Under the pieces are notes generated by a model. The model did no database searches, was not told the DNA's origin, and was given only the letters and a program-made list of their open reading frames with translations. Source: Chloroflexota bacterium (GTDB lineage Bacteria > Chloroflexota > Limnocylindria > Limnocylindrales > CSP1-4). From it: a DNA stretch of 43,706 nucleotides. The translations under genes were made by a program, and so were the position numbers. Numbering within the stretch: the first letter of the stretch is position 1; every line of letters starts with the position of its first letter. The DNA is taken from NCBI GenBank assembly GCA_003141245.1, contig PLLE01000020.1, forward strand, positions 1-43,706, in the 5' to 3' direction. Shown here in pieces: positions 16,232-25,639 of the stretch.

Positions 16232-19200
16232 GTGGCACCCTACGCCGAGCTCCACTGTCACACCCACTTCTCATTCCTCGACGGTGCCTCGCCGCCGGAC
16301 GAGCTGACCCAGCGCGCCGTCGAACTGGGACTCTCGGGCCTGGCGGTCACGGACCACGGGGGCCTCTACGGCGTGGTTCGATTCGCGACCGCGGCCCAGG
16401 AGGCGGGGCTGCGGCCGGTCCTCGGGGTCGAGATCGAGCTGATGGACGCGGCGGCGCCCGATCCGGCGGGGGTCGTCGTGCCGCCGCGGAGGCCACGCCG
16501 CCACGCTCCGGCGGGGGGCGCGCCGCTCCCCGGTGACGGGCTGCCGGCACGGCCGCGCCCGGACCGCGCCCGACTCCCCGGCCATCGGGACGCGGTCAAG
16601 GAGGACCTGCGTGGCATCGGGGAGGGGCAGCGCGGCCCGCACCTCGTCCTGCTGGCGCGGAACGCGACGGGCTATCGCAGCCTCTGCCGCCTGGTGAGCC
16701 GGGCGAATCTCGCCGGTACGAAGTCGATGCCGCGCTTTCGCCAGGAGTTGCTGGCCGAGCACGCGGACGGGCTGGTGGCCCTCTCCGGATGTCGCGAGGG
16801 CGAGATCGCCCGGCGGCTGCGGGTCGGGGATCGGGAGGGGGCCAGGGCCGTCGCGGAACGGTATGCGCGGCTCTTCGGCGGCGGAGTGGACGGCTCTCGG
16901 ACGCGCGGCGCCAGTGCCCGTGGCGATGGCCCGGCCACGGCTGGCTTCTTCCTGGAGCTACAACACCACCTGCTCCCCGACGACGACTGGCTCGTGGCGG
17001 AGACCGCGCTTCTCGCCGAAGAGATGGGCCTGCCGGTCGTGGTCACGAACGATGTCCACTACGCCCACCCCGAGGGCCGCGAACTCCACGACGTCCTGAC
17101 GGCGATCCGCCACGGCCGCTCCCTCGACGAGCTGCGCGACCTTCGCCGCCCGGACGGAGAGTCGTACCTGAAGTCAGCGGATGAGTTGATGGCTATGGCC
17201 GGGGGCACGCCACCGGGTGGTGTCACGCTCGGGTTTGCGGGGGCGAGCGCCCGGGCAACGTCCTCTTGGGCTGAAGGAATCGGCAACGCGGGTGAGCTGG
17301 CCGCCAGCTGCTCGGTTGACCTTGGCTTCGAGCGCTATCGCTTCCCGGGCTTCCCCGTTCCAAAGAGCCATACGCCGTTTTCATATCTCGAGGAACTGTG
17401 CCACGAGGGCGCCCGCCGCCGGTATCACCCCATCTCCGCGCCGGTTCTCCGCCAGCTTGCCCACGAGATGGAAGTCATCGAACGGACCGGCCTGGCCGAG
17501 TTCTTCCTTATCTGCTGGGACCTGATGCGCTTCGCCCGCGAGAGAGGCATTCCGGCCCAGGGTCGAGGCAGCGCCGCCGATTCGATCGTCGCCTACGTTC
17601 TGGGCATCACTCGCGTCGATCCGATCCGCCACAACCTGCTCTTCGAGCGATTCATCAACGAGGGGCGAACGAGCTATCCCGACGTCGACATCGACTTCTC
17701 GTCCGCACGGCGGGAGGAGGTGATCCAGTACGTCTACCGCCGCTACGGCCCCGAGCACACCGGCATGGTCTGCAACCTGGTCACGTATCGGGCGCGGTCG
17801 GCGGTGCGTGAAGTCGGATACGCGCTGGGATTCCCTCGGCCTCTCGTGGACCGCGTCGCCAAGGCGCTCGAAACCTACGACTCGGTGATGGTCCGGCGGG
17901 ACCTGGAGGCGGACGGCGGCTTCGGCCAGTTCTTCGCGCAGACGGTCGAACGCGAGGCTGCGGCGGAGCGGGGCGAGGTTGCTGAGGCGGCAATGGCAGC
18001 CGGGGAAGCCGCTCGTGATGCTGCTGCGGCCGTCGAGCGCGGCCTGACCGACCGGATGGGCCAGCTCAACCATCCGCGCGGGGGCCGGATCGGGGCGGGC
18101 GGCACGGGCTGGGCCGGCGAGGCCGGCGGGGTGGTTGCGCCCGGCGGAGTGGGTTCGCCCGGCGGAGTGGGTTCGCCCGGCGGAGTGGGTTCTCAGGCCC
18201 CATCTCTTGCAGATACCACTGGTGGGCGTGCCGGCCGCGGATCGGAGCCCGAAACGGGGCACGAGGGCACTCAGAAAGGATCGGATCCCGCTCTTTCACG
18301 CTCAGCGTCGGCGCTTGCCTCGTCGGTGACGAACGGAGTTCGCGGATGCCACAACTACCAGGCGTATGTGACGGAAACCGGCGCCGGGGGCCCTGTAGCG
18401 AGGGGCGCGGACGCCGGCGCGACTCGGGTGGCTGACCTAGGCGGCGGGTCGGCGGTCGAACAGCAGCGGAGACTGGCCCGGCAGCGGGCGGTCGGGTCGG
18501 ACGACGAAGGCGGGCCGGGCGACTCGCCGGCGAGCATCGCCTGGCTGGCGGCCGAACGAGCGGCGACTCGCGACCTGCGCCCGCCGTCACTCCGGGCCGC
18601 GAGCGGGGGCAGAACGACCGCGAGCGGGGGCAGAACGGCCGCGAACGTCGCCGCAGTCGCAGCTGGGGTGATCGGAATCGTCCGGCCGGAGCCGCATTCG
18701 AGCGTGGCGAGAGTCCGGCCCGGGCCGGAGATGTCGGCCGAGGTGCGGCGCGGGTCCACGGCGGGGCTGCCGGACTGGGAGCGCTGGCTGGCGTTCTGCG
18801 CCCGCATCGACGGTTTCCCGCGTCACCTCTCGATCCACACCGGCGGCATGCTCGTGACCGCTGCGCCGCTCATCGACATCGCGCCGCTGGAGCGGGCCAC
18901 GATGCCGGGCCGCGTCGTCGTCCAGTTCGACAAGCGCGACGTCGAGACGATCAAGCTGATCAAGCTCGACCTGCTCGGCCTGGGGATGCTGGCGGCGATC
19001 GACGAGACGCTGGCGCTCATCGAGGCCGATTGCGCCGCCTGCGTCGACCTCGATCGGCTGCCGGAGGACGTGCCCGAAGTCTTCGCGATGCTCCAGGCGG
19101 CCGACACGGTGGGCGTCTTCCAGGTCGAGAGCAGGGCCCAGATGCAGACGCTCCCGAAGTCGCGGCCGGCCAATCTCGACGACCTTGTCGTCGAGGTCGC

Positions 19201-20695
19201 GATCATCCGGCCGGGCCCGATCCAGGGCAACGCCGTGCACCCGTACCTGCGCCGCCGCCAGGGCATCGAACCGGTCGTCTACCTGCATCCCAGTCTCGAG
19301 CCTGTCCTGCGCGAAACCCTGGGCGTGATCCTGTACCAGGAGCAGGTGATGCAGATCGCCATCACCGTGGCGGGATTCAGCGCGGGCGAGTCAGATGGGT
19401 TCCGGCGGGCGATGGGGACATGGCGCTCGAGCCGTGAGATGGAGAAGCTGCACGCCCGCTTCGTCGGCGGCTGCAAGACAACGAACGGCCTGACCGACGA
19501 GCAGGCCGAGGAGCTCTTCCGCCAGGTCGCGGCCTTCGCGTCGTTCGGCTTCGCCAAGAGCCACGCCGCGGCCTTCGCCCGCACCGCCTACGAGTCGGCC
19601 TTCCTCAAGCTCTTCTACCCAGCCCAGTTCACGGTCGGGCTGATCAATGCGCAGCCGATGGGCTTCTACCCGGTGGAGGTGCTGATCAACGACGCGAAGC
19701 GGCACGGGGTGGCCGTTCTGCCGGTGGACATCAACGCGTCGAGCTACAAGACGACGACGGAGTGGGTGGGGCGGGACGGCGAGCCACTCCCCGAAGGTGC
19801 GGGCATTGCGCGCCGACCTGCCGCGGTCCGATCTTCGGGGTGCGTGACCCCCTCTGTCGCGTCCCGGAGCCGCTGGACGCCGGAGATGGCGACCGGCTAC
19901 GGGATCCGGCTCGGGCTGGCGCTCGTGAAGGGGATCGGCGACGAGCGCGCCGAACGCCTGGACGCCGAGCCGGCCCGCGGCTCCTACCGCTCTCTGGCGG
20001 ACGTCGTGGCTCGGACCGAGCTGCCCGAGGAGGTGATCGAGCGGCTGATCCGGGCCGGCGCCCTGGATTCCCTGGGCCGGCCGCGGCGCGAGCTGCTGTG
20101 GCAGCTGCGCGAGGTCATGGGCGCGACGCGAGGTCGGGTTGCCGGTCGAACGGCCCGAACAGCAGGAGGATCGGGCGGCGCCGCGGGCCGGCCGATGGAC
20201 CTGCGCCTGCCGCCGACGCCGGCGCCGGAGTTGCCCGCGTTGACGGAGCGAGAGCGGCTCGGCGATTCGTACGCGGTGCTATCGCTCGACGCCCGCCGGC
20301 AAGTGGTCTCGCTCTTCCGGCCCGCTCTCGAGCGACTCGGCGCCGTGACCAACGCCTCGCTGGCGGACCGCGGACCCGGACCGGTTCGGCTGGGCGGCCT
20401 GGTCGTCACCCGCCAGCATCCGATGACGGCCCGTGGCACCGTCTTCCTGGCCCTGGAGGACGAGACGGGCATGGTCAACGTCACCCTCTGGCCGGATACG
20501 TGGGCGCGCCTGCGGGGAGTGGTTCGGCGCCACGCGCTCCTCTACGTGGAGGGAGTGCTGCAGCGCGAGGCGAGCGTCGTGAACGTGGTGGCGCGCGAGA
20601 TCAGGCCGCTCCCCGAAGTTGCGGAGAGGGTCGGCGGCCCCGCGCGGCCCGAAGGCGTGCGCTCGCTCGGCTACAGCGGTATGCGGCGCGGCTGA
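16232..20695 (+). CDS. dnaE2: Error-prone DNA polymerase III alpha subunit DnaE2 with a large insertion
   Basis: 1487 aa from GTG 16232. Homology starts there (YAELHCHTHFSFLDGA), and the longer frame from 16061 would include the promoter and operator. Domains: PHP (~5-290); palm/thumb/fingers with the catalytic PDVDIDF near residue 485; the GFPRHLSIHTGGM block (~862); fingers (~870-1160); helix-hairpin-helix (~1240); and an OB fold (~1385-1460, LGGLVVTRQHPMTARGTVFLALED). DnaE2 is usually ~1050-1100 aa. Residues ~570-848 are a Gly/Ala/Arg-rich, repeat-bearing segment absent from the family, and a shorter Pro/Arg insert lies in PHP (~75-125). It performs damage-tolerant, mutagenic synthesis with ImuA/ImuB. 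It has its own SOS promoter. The reading frame is unbroken. Confidence 0.92.
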   Translation: MAPYAELHCHTHFSFLDGASPPDELTQRAVELGLSGLAVTDHGGLYGVVRFATAAQEAGLRPVLGVEIELMDAAAPDPAGVVVPPRRPRRHAPAGGAPLPGDGLPARPRPDRARLPGHRDAVKEDLRGIGEGQRGPHLVLLARNATGYRSLCRLVSRANLAGTKSMPRFRQELLAEHADGLVALSGCREGEIARRLRVGDREGARAVAERYARLFGGGVDGSRTRGASARGDGPATAGFFLELQHHLLPDDDWLVAETALLAEEMGLPVVVTNDVHYAHPEGRELHDVLTAIRHGRSLDELRDLRRPDGESYLKSADELMAMAGGTPPGGVTLGFAGASARATSSWAEGIGNAGELAASCSVDLGFERYRFPGFPVPKSHTPFSYLEELCHEGARRRYHPISAPVLRQLAHEMEVIERTGLAEFFLICWDLMRFARERGIPAQGRGSAADSIVAYVLGITRVDPIRHNLLFERFINEGRTSYPDVDIDFSSARREEVIQYVYRRYGPEHTGMVCNLVTYRARSAVREVGYALGFPRPLVDRVAKALETYDSVMVRRDLEADGGFGQFFAQTVEREAAAERGEVAEAAMAAGEAARDAAAAVERGLTDRMGQLNHPRGGRIGAGGTGWAGEAGGVVAPGGVGSPGGVGSPGGVGSQAPSLADTTGGRAGRGSEPETGHEGTQKGSDPALSRSASALASSVTNGVRGCHNYQAYVTETGAGGPVARGADAGATRVADLGGGSAVEQQRRLARQRAVGSDDEGGPGDSPASIAWLAAERAATRDLRPPSLRAASGGRTTASGGRTAANVAAVAAGVIGIVRPEPHSSVARVRPGPEMSAEVRRGSTAGLPDWERWLAFCARIDGFPRHLSIHTGGMLVTAAPLIDIAPLERATMPGRVVVQFDKRDVETIKLIKLDLLGLGMLAAIDETLALIEADCAACVDLDRLPEDVPEVFAMLQAADTVGVFQVESRAQMQTLPKSRPANLDDLVVEVAIIRPGPIQGNAVHPYLRRRQGIEPVVYLHPSLEPVLRETLGVILYQEQVMQIAITVAGFSAGESDGFRRAMGTWRSSREMEKLHARFVGGCKTTNGLTDEQAEELFRQVAAFASFGFAKSHAAAFARTAYESAFLKLFYPAQFTVGLINAQPMGFYPVEVLINDAKRHGVAVLPVDINASSYKTTTEWVGRDGEPLPEGAGIARRPAAVRSSGCVTPSVASRSRWTPEMATGYGIRLGLALVKGIGDERAERLDAEPARGSYRSLADVVARTELPEEVIERLIRAGALDSLGRPRRELLWQLREVMGATRGRVAGRTARTAGGSGGAAGRPMDLRLPPTPAPELPALTERERLGDSYAVLSLDARRQVVSLFRPALERLGAVTNASLADRGPGPVRLGGLVVTRQHPMTARGTVFLALEDETGMVNVTLWPDTWARLRGVVRRHALLYVEGVLQREASVVNVVAREIRPLPEVAERVGGPARPEGVRSLGYSGMRRG
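18140..18193 (+). repeat. Three 18-bp tandem units in the dnaE2 insertion
   Basis: CCCGGCGGAGTGGGTTCG at 18140, 18158 and 18176 (last base differs in the third), in frame as Pro-Gly-Gly-Val-Gly-Ser. A further near-duplicate of ~20 bp (GCGAGCGGGGGCAGAACG) lies at about 18600-18640 in the same insertion. Confidence 0.92.
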
Positions 20696-20734
20696 GCGGC
20701 AGGACGCCAGCGACCCGACGCCGGCGGCCAAACG

Positions 20735-21463
20735 CTAACGGCGAGCGGACGGTCGTCGAGCGCCCTGCTTCTGTGCGGCGACCCGCTGCTTCTTCATCGC
20801 CGACGCCGGCCCGGTCAAGTTCAGGAAGCGCTTGTACCAGCCGGATCCTGCGCCCAACAGCGCGCCGAACGTAACGGCGGTGAGGATCATCTGCACCGTG
20901 AGGCCGGCGTAATCGCCGGACCCGACGACAAAGCCGTTCGGCAGGTTGGAAAGGTGGCCGGATGCGTACCAGATGATCAGGATCTCGTAGCAGATCCCCG
21001 AGATCAACGAGGCAATGATGCCGGCCAGCCAGGTCGCGCGAGGGGCGAGGAATCCCGCGAGCATCGGCTGAAGCATCGGAACCGGCGACAGGACGAAACT
21101 CAGGATTATTGGGATGCTTCCGTCGTTGTAGTCGGTCCGCGTGAAGCCGAACGCCAGCGCAGCCAGGCTCAGCAACGCGCCCGGCCAGATCGCATTGGTC
21201 CGGAAGATCAGCGTCGGGGCGTAGCGCAGATCGTCGACGTAGTGGACGGGTCGAGTCGCTGCCTTGAAGGCGCCGAGAAACCCGACACGCGGAGTGGGCC
21301 GTCCGGCGGAACTGGCGGCTCGGGCGGAACGGTCGCCTGAAGGACCAGCCGGCAGCTCCTCGCCCGCGACTCCCTCGGCGGCCTCGGCCTCCATCTGATC
21401 CTGAAGATAGGCGCGGTAGCGGCGGCGCGCCTCAGATCGATCGGTTCTCTTGGCGCGGGCCAC
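20735..21463 (-). CDS. Multi-pass membrane protein of unknown function
   Basis: 242 aa from GTG 21463, chosen because GAGGAGAG stands just upstream; the longer frame to 21685 has no such signal. A charged N-terminal ~70 residues (RSEARRRYRAYLQDQMEAEAAEG) precede a conserved-looking VHYVDDLRYAP segment, then four or five predicted membrane helices and a basic Lys/Arg/Gln tail. Helix 1 contains WPGALLSLAALAFGF, and a later segment reads GICYEILIIWYASGHLSNLPNGF. I do not recognise the family. It is convergent with dnaE2 (39-bp gap) and divergent from the lamin-tail gene. Basic ends with a hydrophobic core suggest a small integral membrane protein with cytoplasmic tails. Confidence 0.72.
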   Translation of the reverse strand: MARAKRTDRSEARRRYRAYLQDQMEAEAAEGVAGEELPAGPSGDRSARAASSAGRPTPRVGFLGAFKAATRPVHYVDDLRYAPTLIFRTNAIWPGALLSLAALAFGFTRTDYNDGSIPIILSFVLSPVPMLQPMLAGFLAPRATWLAGIIASLISGICYEILIIWYASGHLSNLPNGFVVGSGDYAGLTVQMILTAVTFGALLGAGSGWYKRFLNLTGPASAMKKQRVAAQKQGARRPSARR

Positions 21464-21719
21464 GATCTCTCCTCGGGTCGGTTCGAATAGGCAGGTCAGG
21501 TGTCGGCCGGGGTGGGGGACGGCGCGGTCGGAATGGTAGCCCATGCCGCTCTCGGCCACAGGCTCGCGAGCCCTGCGGGTCGCACGGAGGGGTTGCCGGC
21601 GCAAAGGGAGGGCGGATGTGCGCGCACCCGCCCGATAAGCGGCAGTGAAGGCGCAGGTGAGCGGCAGGGCGTAGAACTGGCGCACCTACCCCGCCGGGAA
21701 GACGTCCCGAGGTGCCCGA

Positions 21720-24700
21720 ATGCCTTCTCCGCGCGGGGTCGCCGTCGCCCTCGTTTCGCTCCTGGTCTCGGTGGCTGTTCTGTCGACAACGGTCCTGCCC
21801 GGCTATGCCGTCGCGCCTGAGACGTGGCCGCCTTCGAGCGAGCTGGTCATCGCGGAGGTGGTGACGGGCGGAGCCTCGGCGTCGGACGAATACGTGGAGA
21901 TCTACAACGCCGGATCGGTGGCGACCGATCTGGGCGGATGCGAGCTGGACTACGTGACGGCGTCCGGGGCCACGACGACGCGGAAGGCCATATTCGCGTC
22001 GCCACTTCCGCTGGTCGCGGGCCAGCACCTGCTCGTCGCGAATTCGGCGGGCGTATACGGGCCGCTCGCCGACGCCACTTACGTCGGGGGGCTTGCGGGC
22101 GACGGGGGATCGCTGGTTCTGCGCCGCGTCGGCGGTGCGGTGATCGACGCCGTCGGCTGGGGTACGGCGGCCAGTTCCTACGTCGAAGGTGCCGTTGCTC
22201 CAGCGCCACCGGCCCGTTCGAGTCTGGAGCGCCGCCCCGGCGGCATCGCCGGAAACTGGATCGACACCAACGACAACGGGTCGGATTGGGTCGTGCAATC
22301 GAACCCGGTGCCTCAATCGCTGGCCTCCGCGCCGTTGCCGAGCCCATCGACCACGCCGTCGCAAACCTCGTCCTCGATCGCTACCGGAACCGACACGGCC
22401 AACCCAACCGCCGAATCTCCGACCGCGACTCCCACGCCCGAACCGACGGTCGTGCCCAGCGTCTCGCCCGACCCTTCGCCCAGCGCCTCGCCCAGCGCCT
22501 CGCCCAGCGTCGTACCCGACCCTTCGCCCGACCCTTCGCCCAGCGTCTCGCCCAGCGCGTCTCCGACCGTCTCGCCGTCGCCGACCGCGTATCCGACCGC
22601 GTATCCGACCGCGTATCCGACCGCGTCTCCGACTGCCTCTGCCTCGCCGTCTCCGACGGCCAGCCCGACCGTCTCTCCGAAAGCGTCTCCGACGCTCTCG
22701 CCCTCTCCCAGCCCCTCGGCTACTCCGACGGTCGCACCCTCGCCGAGTGATCCCGATGTCGATCTAGAGTCGATCGCGCTGGCTCGGCTGGCGCAGCCGG
22801 GCACTCGGGTCCACCTTGCTGGCCTCGTGACCGTCGCTCCGGGTCTGGTCGGAGCCGACAACCTGATCGCGGTCGCGGACTCCTCGGGCGGCATCTTCGT
22901 CCGCCTCTCGGCGTCGGCAGATGGCCTCGAGATCGGCCGATCGATCGAGGTCGTCGGCGTCCTGTCCGCCCCATATGGCCAGCTCGAGGTTCGCGAGCTG
23001 GAGTTGCTCGCGCTGGGCTCACAGGACGCGGACCCGACGCCGGTCGCCGCCACGCTATCCGAGATCGGGGAGGGGCTGGAGGGTTCGCTCGTGACTGTGG
23101 GGGGCCGAGTCGACTCGGTCCAGACCGACGATGATCGACTCGACCTGACCATCGGCGATGGGCAGAATGAGCTCCGGGTCCTGGCCGATCCACCCTCGGG
23201 GATCTTCAAGACCGACGTGGCAAGGGGCGAGACGGTTACTCTCACCGGCATCGTCGGCCAGCGTGCCACCGCTCTGGGCCGCGAGGACGGCTATCGCCTG
23301 TGGCTGTGCCGGCGGGGCGACCTGATCGTCGAGCCCGACCCTTCGCCCAGCGTCTCGCCCAGCGCGACCGCGGCCCCGTCATCTGCCAGGACCCCTTCCG
23401 CGACCGCAACTCCGTCGCCCACGCCGGTCTTCCACGATCTCGCGACCGGCCTGGCCGTTCGCGGGCGCATCGTCGACGTCGATGCCACTGTGACCGCGTC
23501 GGTCGGCATCATCGACTGGGGTGGCCCGACGATCGTGGTCGACGACGGAACCGCGGCCGTCGCCGTCGTCTTGCCGACCGGCGCAGCCAACCCTCGGGTT
23601 GGGGCGCGCGTACAGGTCGTCGGCAAGGTAGGAAGTCTGCATAACGGCCGCCGGGTCGTGGCATCGCTCGTGGAGCCGCTCGGTGACGTGGCGGCTACGA
23701 AGCCACGGCAGGTCTTCGGGCGGCTAGGCCCGGAGCATGAGTGGCAACTCGTCGAGATCTCCGGGCGCGTCGTCCATCTCACTCGCGCCGGCCTGCGCTG
23801 GCGGGTGGACCTGACGGTCGACGGCCAAGAGGTCCAGGTGCTCGGCGAGCCGGCCGCAGGGATAGCGGTCTCAGGCATCACGCCGGGGCGTACAGCCATG
23901 GTCACCGGAATCGTTCGCCGCTCGACATCCGACTCCAGTACATTCCAGCTGCTGCCTCGCTCCCCGGCGGACTTGCGGCTCGGGCCCGCGCCCGCCGAAA
24001 GCCCCGGCGAGGCCGTTGCCAGAAAGACCAAGGCGGCGGTAGGCACGGGCCTCCCGGGAGCCGCCGGGCCGCCACCGCTCGTCTCGGTCGAGGACGTGGT
24101 TGGTTGCGACGGCGAAGACGTGACGGTCGCCGGCCTGATCGCGGAGGTGGGAGACGGCACTGCAATCCTCGACGACGGCACCGGCCGCATTCGTCTCGGA
24201 GGAGCGGCCGCAGCGGACGCGCTTTCGCTACTGGAGCCGGGCGACGCAATCGAGGTGACCGGTCGGGTGTCGCGCGACGCCGACGGATGGCTGATCGTGG
24301 TCGACCCCGAGAGCATAGTGGCTCTCAGTGGCGCGAGTTCGGGTGGAAACGCCCCCTCCACTGGTGCAGCGCCGACCACTCCCCGATATGCCGGCACCGG
24401 GGCGGGCCTTCTCGACGACTCCAACGATCTGGCGCATCCCACAGCCGGGCTGGGCGCCTCGAATGCGAATCCCATCGGCGCGATTCTTGGGGCGGCGTTG
24501 CTGGCGCTTGTCGCCCTGCTGGGGTTCGTCACGGCAACCATCGCCTCCGGTCGGAGTCGCTTCAGCGCGTGCCCGCTTCGCCTCTGGCTTGGCCTCGGGC
24601 TTCGCCGCCAGCCGTCGACGCAGCCGGAAACGGGCCCGAACCGGGGCTCCGAAACGGCCGAAGAGACGCTCGACGATGCTCCCGAAACGGCCGGAGAGAC

Positions 24701-24752
24701 GCTCGACGGTGCCCCCGAAACGGCCGAAAAGACGCTCGACGGTGCCCGATGA
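21720..24752 (+). CDS. Surface protein with lamin-tail domain and multiple OB-fold repeats
   Basis: 1010 aa. Signal peptide (residues ~8-30), then a lamin-tail domain (~40-170: LVIAEVVTGG, DEYVEIYNAG, LGGCELDY, ending SSLERRPGG..GNWIDTNDN). A Pro/Ser/Thr linker follows (~205-345). Then come about five OB-like modules, each with GR or GLV at strand 1 and IVDDG or DDGTG at strand 3 (for example ~350-540, ~575-760 and ~790-880). A membrane helix (~920-942) and a basic, then acidic, repeat-bearing tail (ETAE.TLD.AP) come last. The lamin tail plus YhcR-type OB folds is typical of extracellular nucleases and competence-related proteins, but no nuclease domain is present. It may bind DNA or polysaccharide at the surface; that is inference. 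Confidence 0.83.
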   Translation: MPSPRGVAVALVSLLVSVAVLSTTVLPGYAVAPETWPPSSELVIAEVVTGGASASDEYVEIYNAGSVATDLGGCELDYVTASGATTTRKAIFASPLPLVAGQHLLVANSAGVYGPLADATYVGGLAGDGGSLVLRRVGGAVIDAVGWGTAASSYVEGAVAPAPPARSSLERRPGGIAGNWIDTNDNGSDWVVQSNPVPQSLASAPLPSPSTTPSQTSSSIATGTDTANPTAESPTATPTPEPTVVPSVSPDPSPSASPSASPSVVPDPSPDPSPSVSPSASPTVSPSPTAYPTAYPTAYPTASPTASASPSPTASPTVSPKASPTLSPSPSPSATPTVAPSPSDPDVDLESIALARLAQPGTRVHLAGLVTVAPGLVGADNLIAVADSSGGIFVRLSASADGLEIGRSIEVVGVLSAPYGQLEVRELELLALGSQDADPTPVAATLSEIGEGLEGSLVTVGGRVDSVQTDDDRLDLTIGDGQNELRVLADPPSGIFKTDVARGETVTLTGIVGQRATALGREDGYRLWLCRRGDLIVEPDPSPSVSPSATAAPSSARTPSATATPSPTPVFHDLATGLAVRGRIVDVDATVTASVGIIDWGGPTIVVDDGTAAVAVVLPTGAANPRVGARVQVVGKVGSLHNGRRVVASLVEPLGDVAATKPRQVFGRLGPEHEWQLVEISGRVVHLTRAGLRWRVDLTVDGQEVQVLGEPAAGIAVSGITPGRTAMVTGIVRRSTSDSSTFQLLPRSPADLRLGPAPAESPGEAVARKTKAAVGTGLPGAAGPPPLVSVEDVVGCDGEDVTVAGLIAEVGDGTAILDDGTGRIRLGGAAAADALSLLEPGDAIEVTGRVSRDADGWLIVVDPESIVALSGASSGGNAPSTGAAPTTPRYAGTGAGLLDDSNDLAHPTAGLGASNANPIGAILGAALLALVALLGFVTATIASGRSRFSACPLRLWLGLGLRRQPSTQPETGPNRGSETAEETLDDAPETAGETLDGAPETAEKTLDGAR
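22430..22745 (+). repeat. Pro/Ser/Thr-rich repeat tract
   Basis: In-frame short repeats: CCCGACCCTTCGCCCAGC-type units (Pro-Asp-Pro-Ser-Pro-Ser) and at least three copies of CGCGTATCCGAC (Thr-Ala-Tyr-Pro) around 22585-22625. The tract forms the spacer between the lamin-tail and OB domains and is likely to vary in length between strains. Confidence 0.85.
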
Positions 24753-25266
24753 TTGCATGCCCCTCGTGCGACGGCCCCATGCGACGCTCGGGTCACGCTT
24801 GACGCTCGACTTTGGGGCCGTCTATGCTCCAGCCAGGTGCCCAGCGTTGTGCACCAGGAACGAGGGACTGGGTATTGCCGAACGCGGTTCCCCGCGTGCC
24901 CCTCAAGGGATCACGGCAGCACCATTCCGAACTCGGCCCCGGCAACTCGCTCGGGGTTCTCCTCCCCACCGCTTCGTTGCGGAGTCCTCAGGGTTCGTCA
25001 CGTCTGCGCCCGGAAGCAGCCCGGATCGCGGCCCTCACCGGCCGTCCGGACGGAATCCGGAGCGGACGCCGGGGACGATCGCTGGCGATCGGTCGGGGCA
25101 ACTCGCTGGGTACACGCCGAATCCGGTCGACGACGGCTGAGAAAGGCCGCCAACGGCTGCGATCGGCCTTGGCACCATCGTCCTCAGGCGGCCCTGCCTG
25201 AGGCGCTAGCGCGAGATCAGGGGCGCCAGCGCCCCGTTTGGCATCGACACTGGGAGGCTGAACGAC
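24753..25266. other. Intergenic region with one strong hairpin
   Basis: No gene seen. A perfect inverted repeat, CCTCAGGC (25182-25189) with GCCTGAGG (25196-25203), lies ~60 bp before the DUF5679 start and may be a terminator or leader hairpin. A 17-codon frame starting at 24749 (overlapping the previous stop by ATGA) has a CPSC motif but is too short to call. Confidence 0.5.
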
Positions 25267-25407
25267 ATGGCAGAGGGCTATTGCGTCAAGGACAAGAAGA
25301 TGGTCGAGATCAAGAACCCCCAGAAGATCACGATGAAGAACGGGAGGCCCGCGACTCAGGGCACATGCCCGAGTTGCGGCGGAAAGGTGACCCGCATCGG
25401 GGCGTAG
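25267..25407 (+). CDS. DUF5679-family zinc-ribbon-like peptide
   Basis: 46 aa, ATG 25267 with GGGAGG ~10 bases upstream. The family core is present: YCVKDKKMVEIKNPQ, then the strongly conserved MKNGRPATQGTCPSCGGK and RIG at the end. DUF5679 proteins are ~45-60 aa, normally with two Cys pairs (YCVKC and CP.CG). Here the second Cys of the first pair is Asp (CVKD), so only three cysteines remain. Function is unknown; small zinc ribbons of this sort are widespread in Chloroflexota and Actinobacteriota. A terminator follows, so it is monocistronic. Confidence 0.85.
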   Translation: MAEGYCVKDKKMVEIKNPQKITMKNGRPATQGTCPSCGGKVTRIGA

Positions 25408-25430
25408 CCGCTCGCACCCCAGAGCTGATC

Positions 25431-25463
25431 GCGACCCCCGCCACAGCGGGGGTCGCTCCTTCT
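25431..25463 (+). terminator. Rho-independent terminator after the DUF5679 gene
   Basis: GCGACCCCCGC (25431-25441), loop CACA, GCGGGGGTCGC (25446-25456): a perfect 11-bp stem followed by pyrimidine-rich TCCTTCTCT. Confidence 0.85.
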
Positions 25464-25639
25464 CTCGTGGGCAGACGGGCCGAAAGGCCGCTGGGGACGG
25501 CCAATCGGTCGATCGGTTGTCATGCTCCCTCCGGTCGAAGCAGATGCCCCTAACGGGCCGACCGGCCCGCTGGGGTGCGAATCCCCTTTGCTAGAATTGG
25601 CGAGCATCCCACCGAATCCCGAACAAGCGAGGTTTCACT

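Noticed and set aside
24749-24802. 17-codon frame with CPSC overlapping the lamin-tail stop by ATGA
   Set aside because: Too short for a zinc ribbon, only one Cys pair, and no continuation in other frames that I can see.
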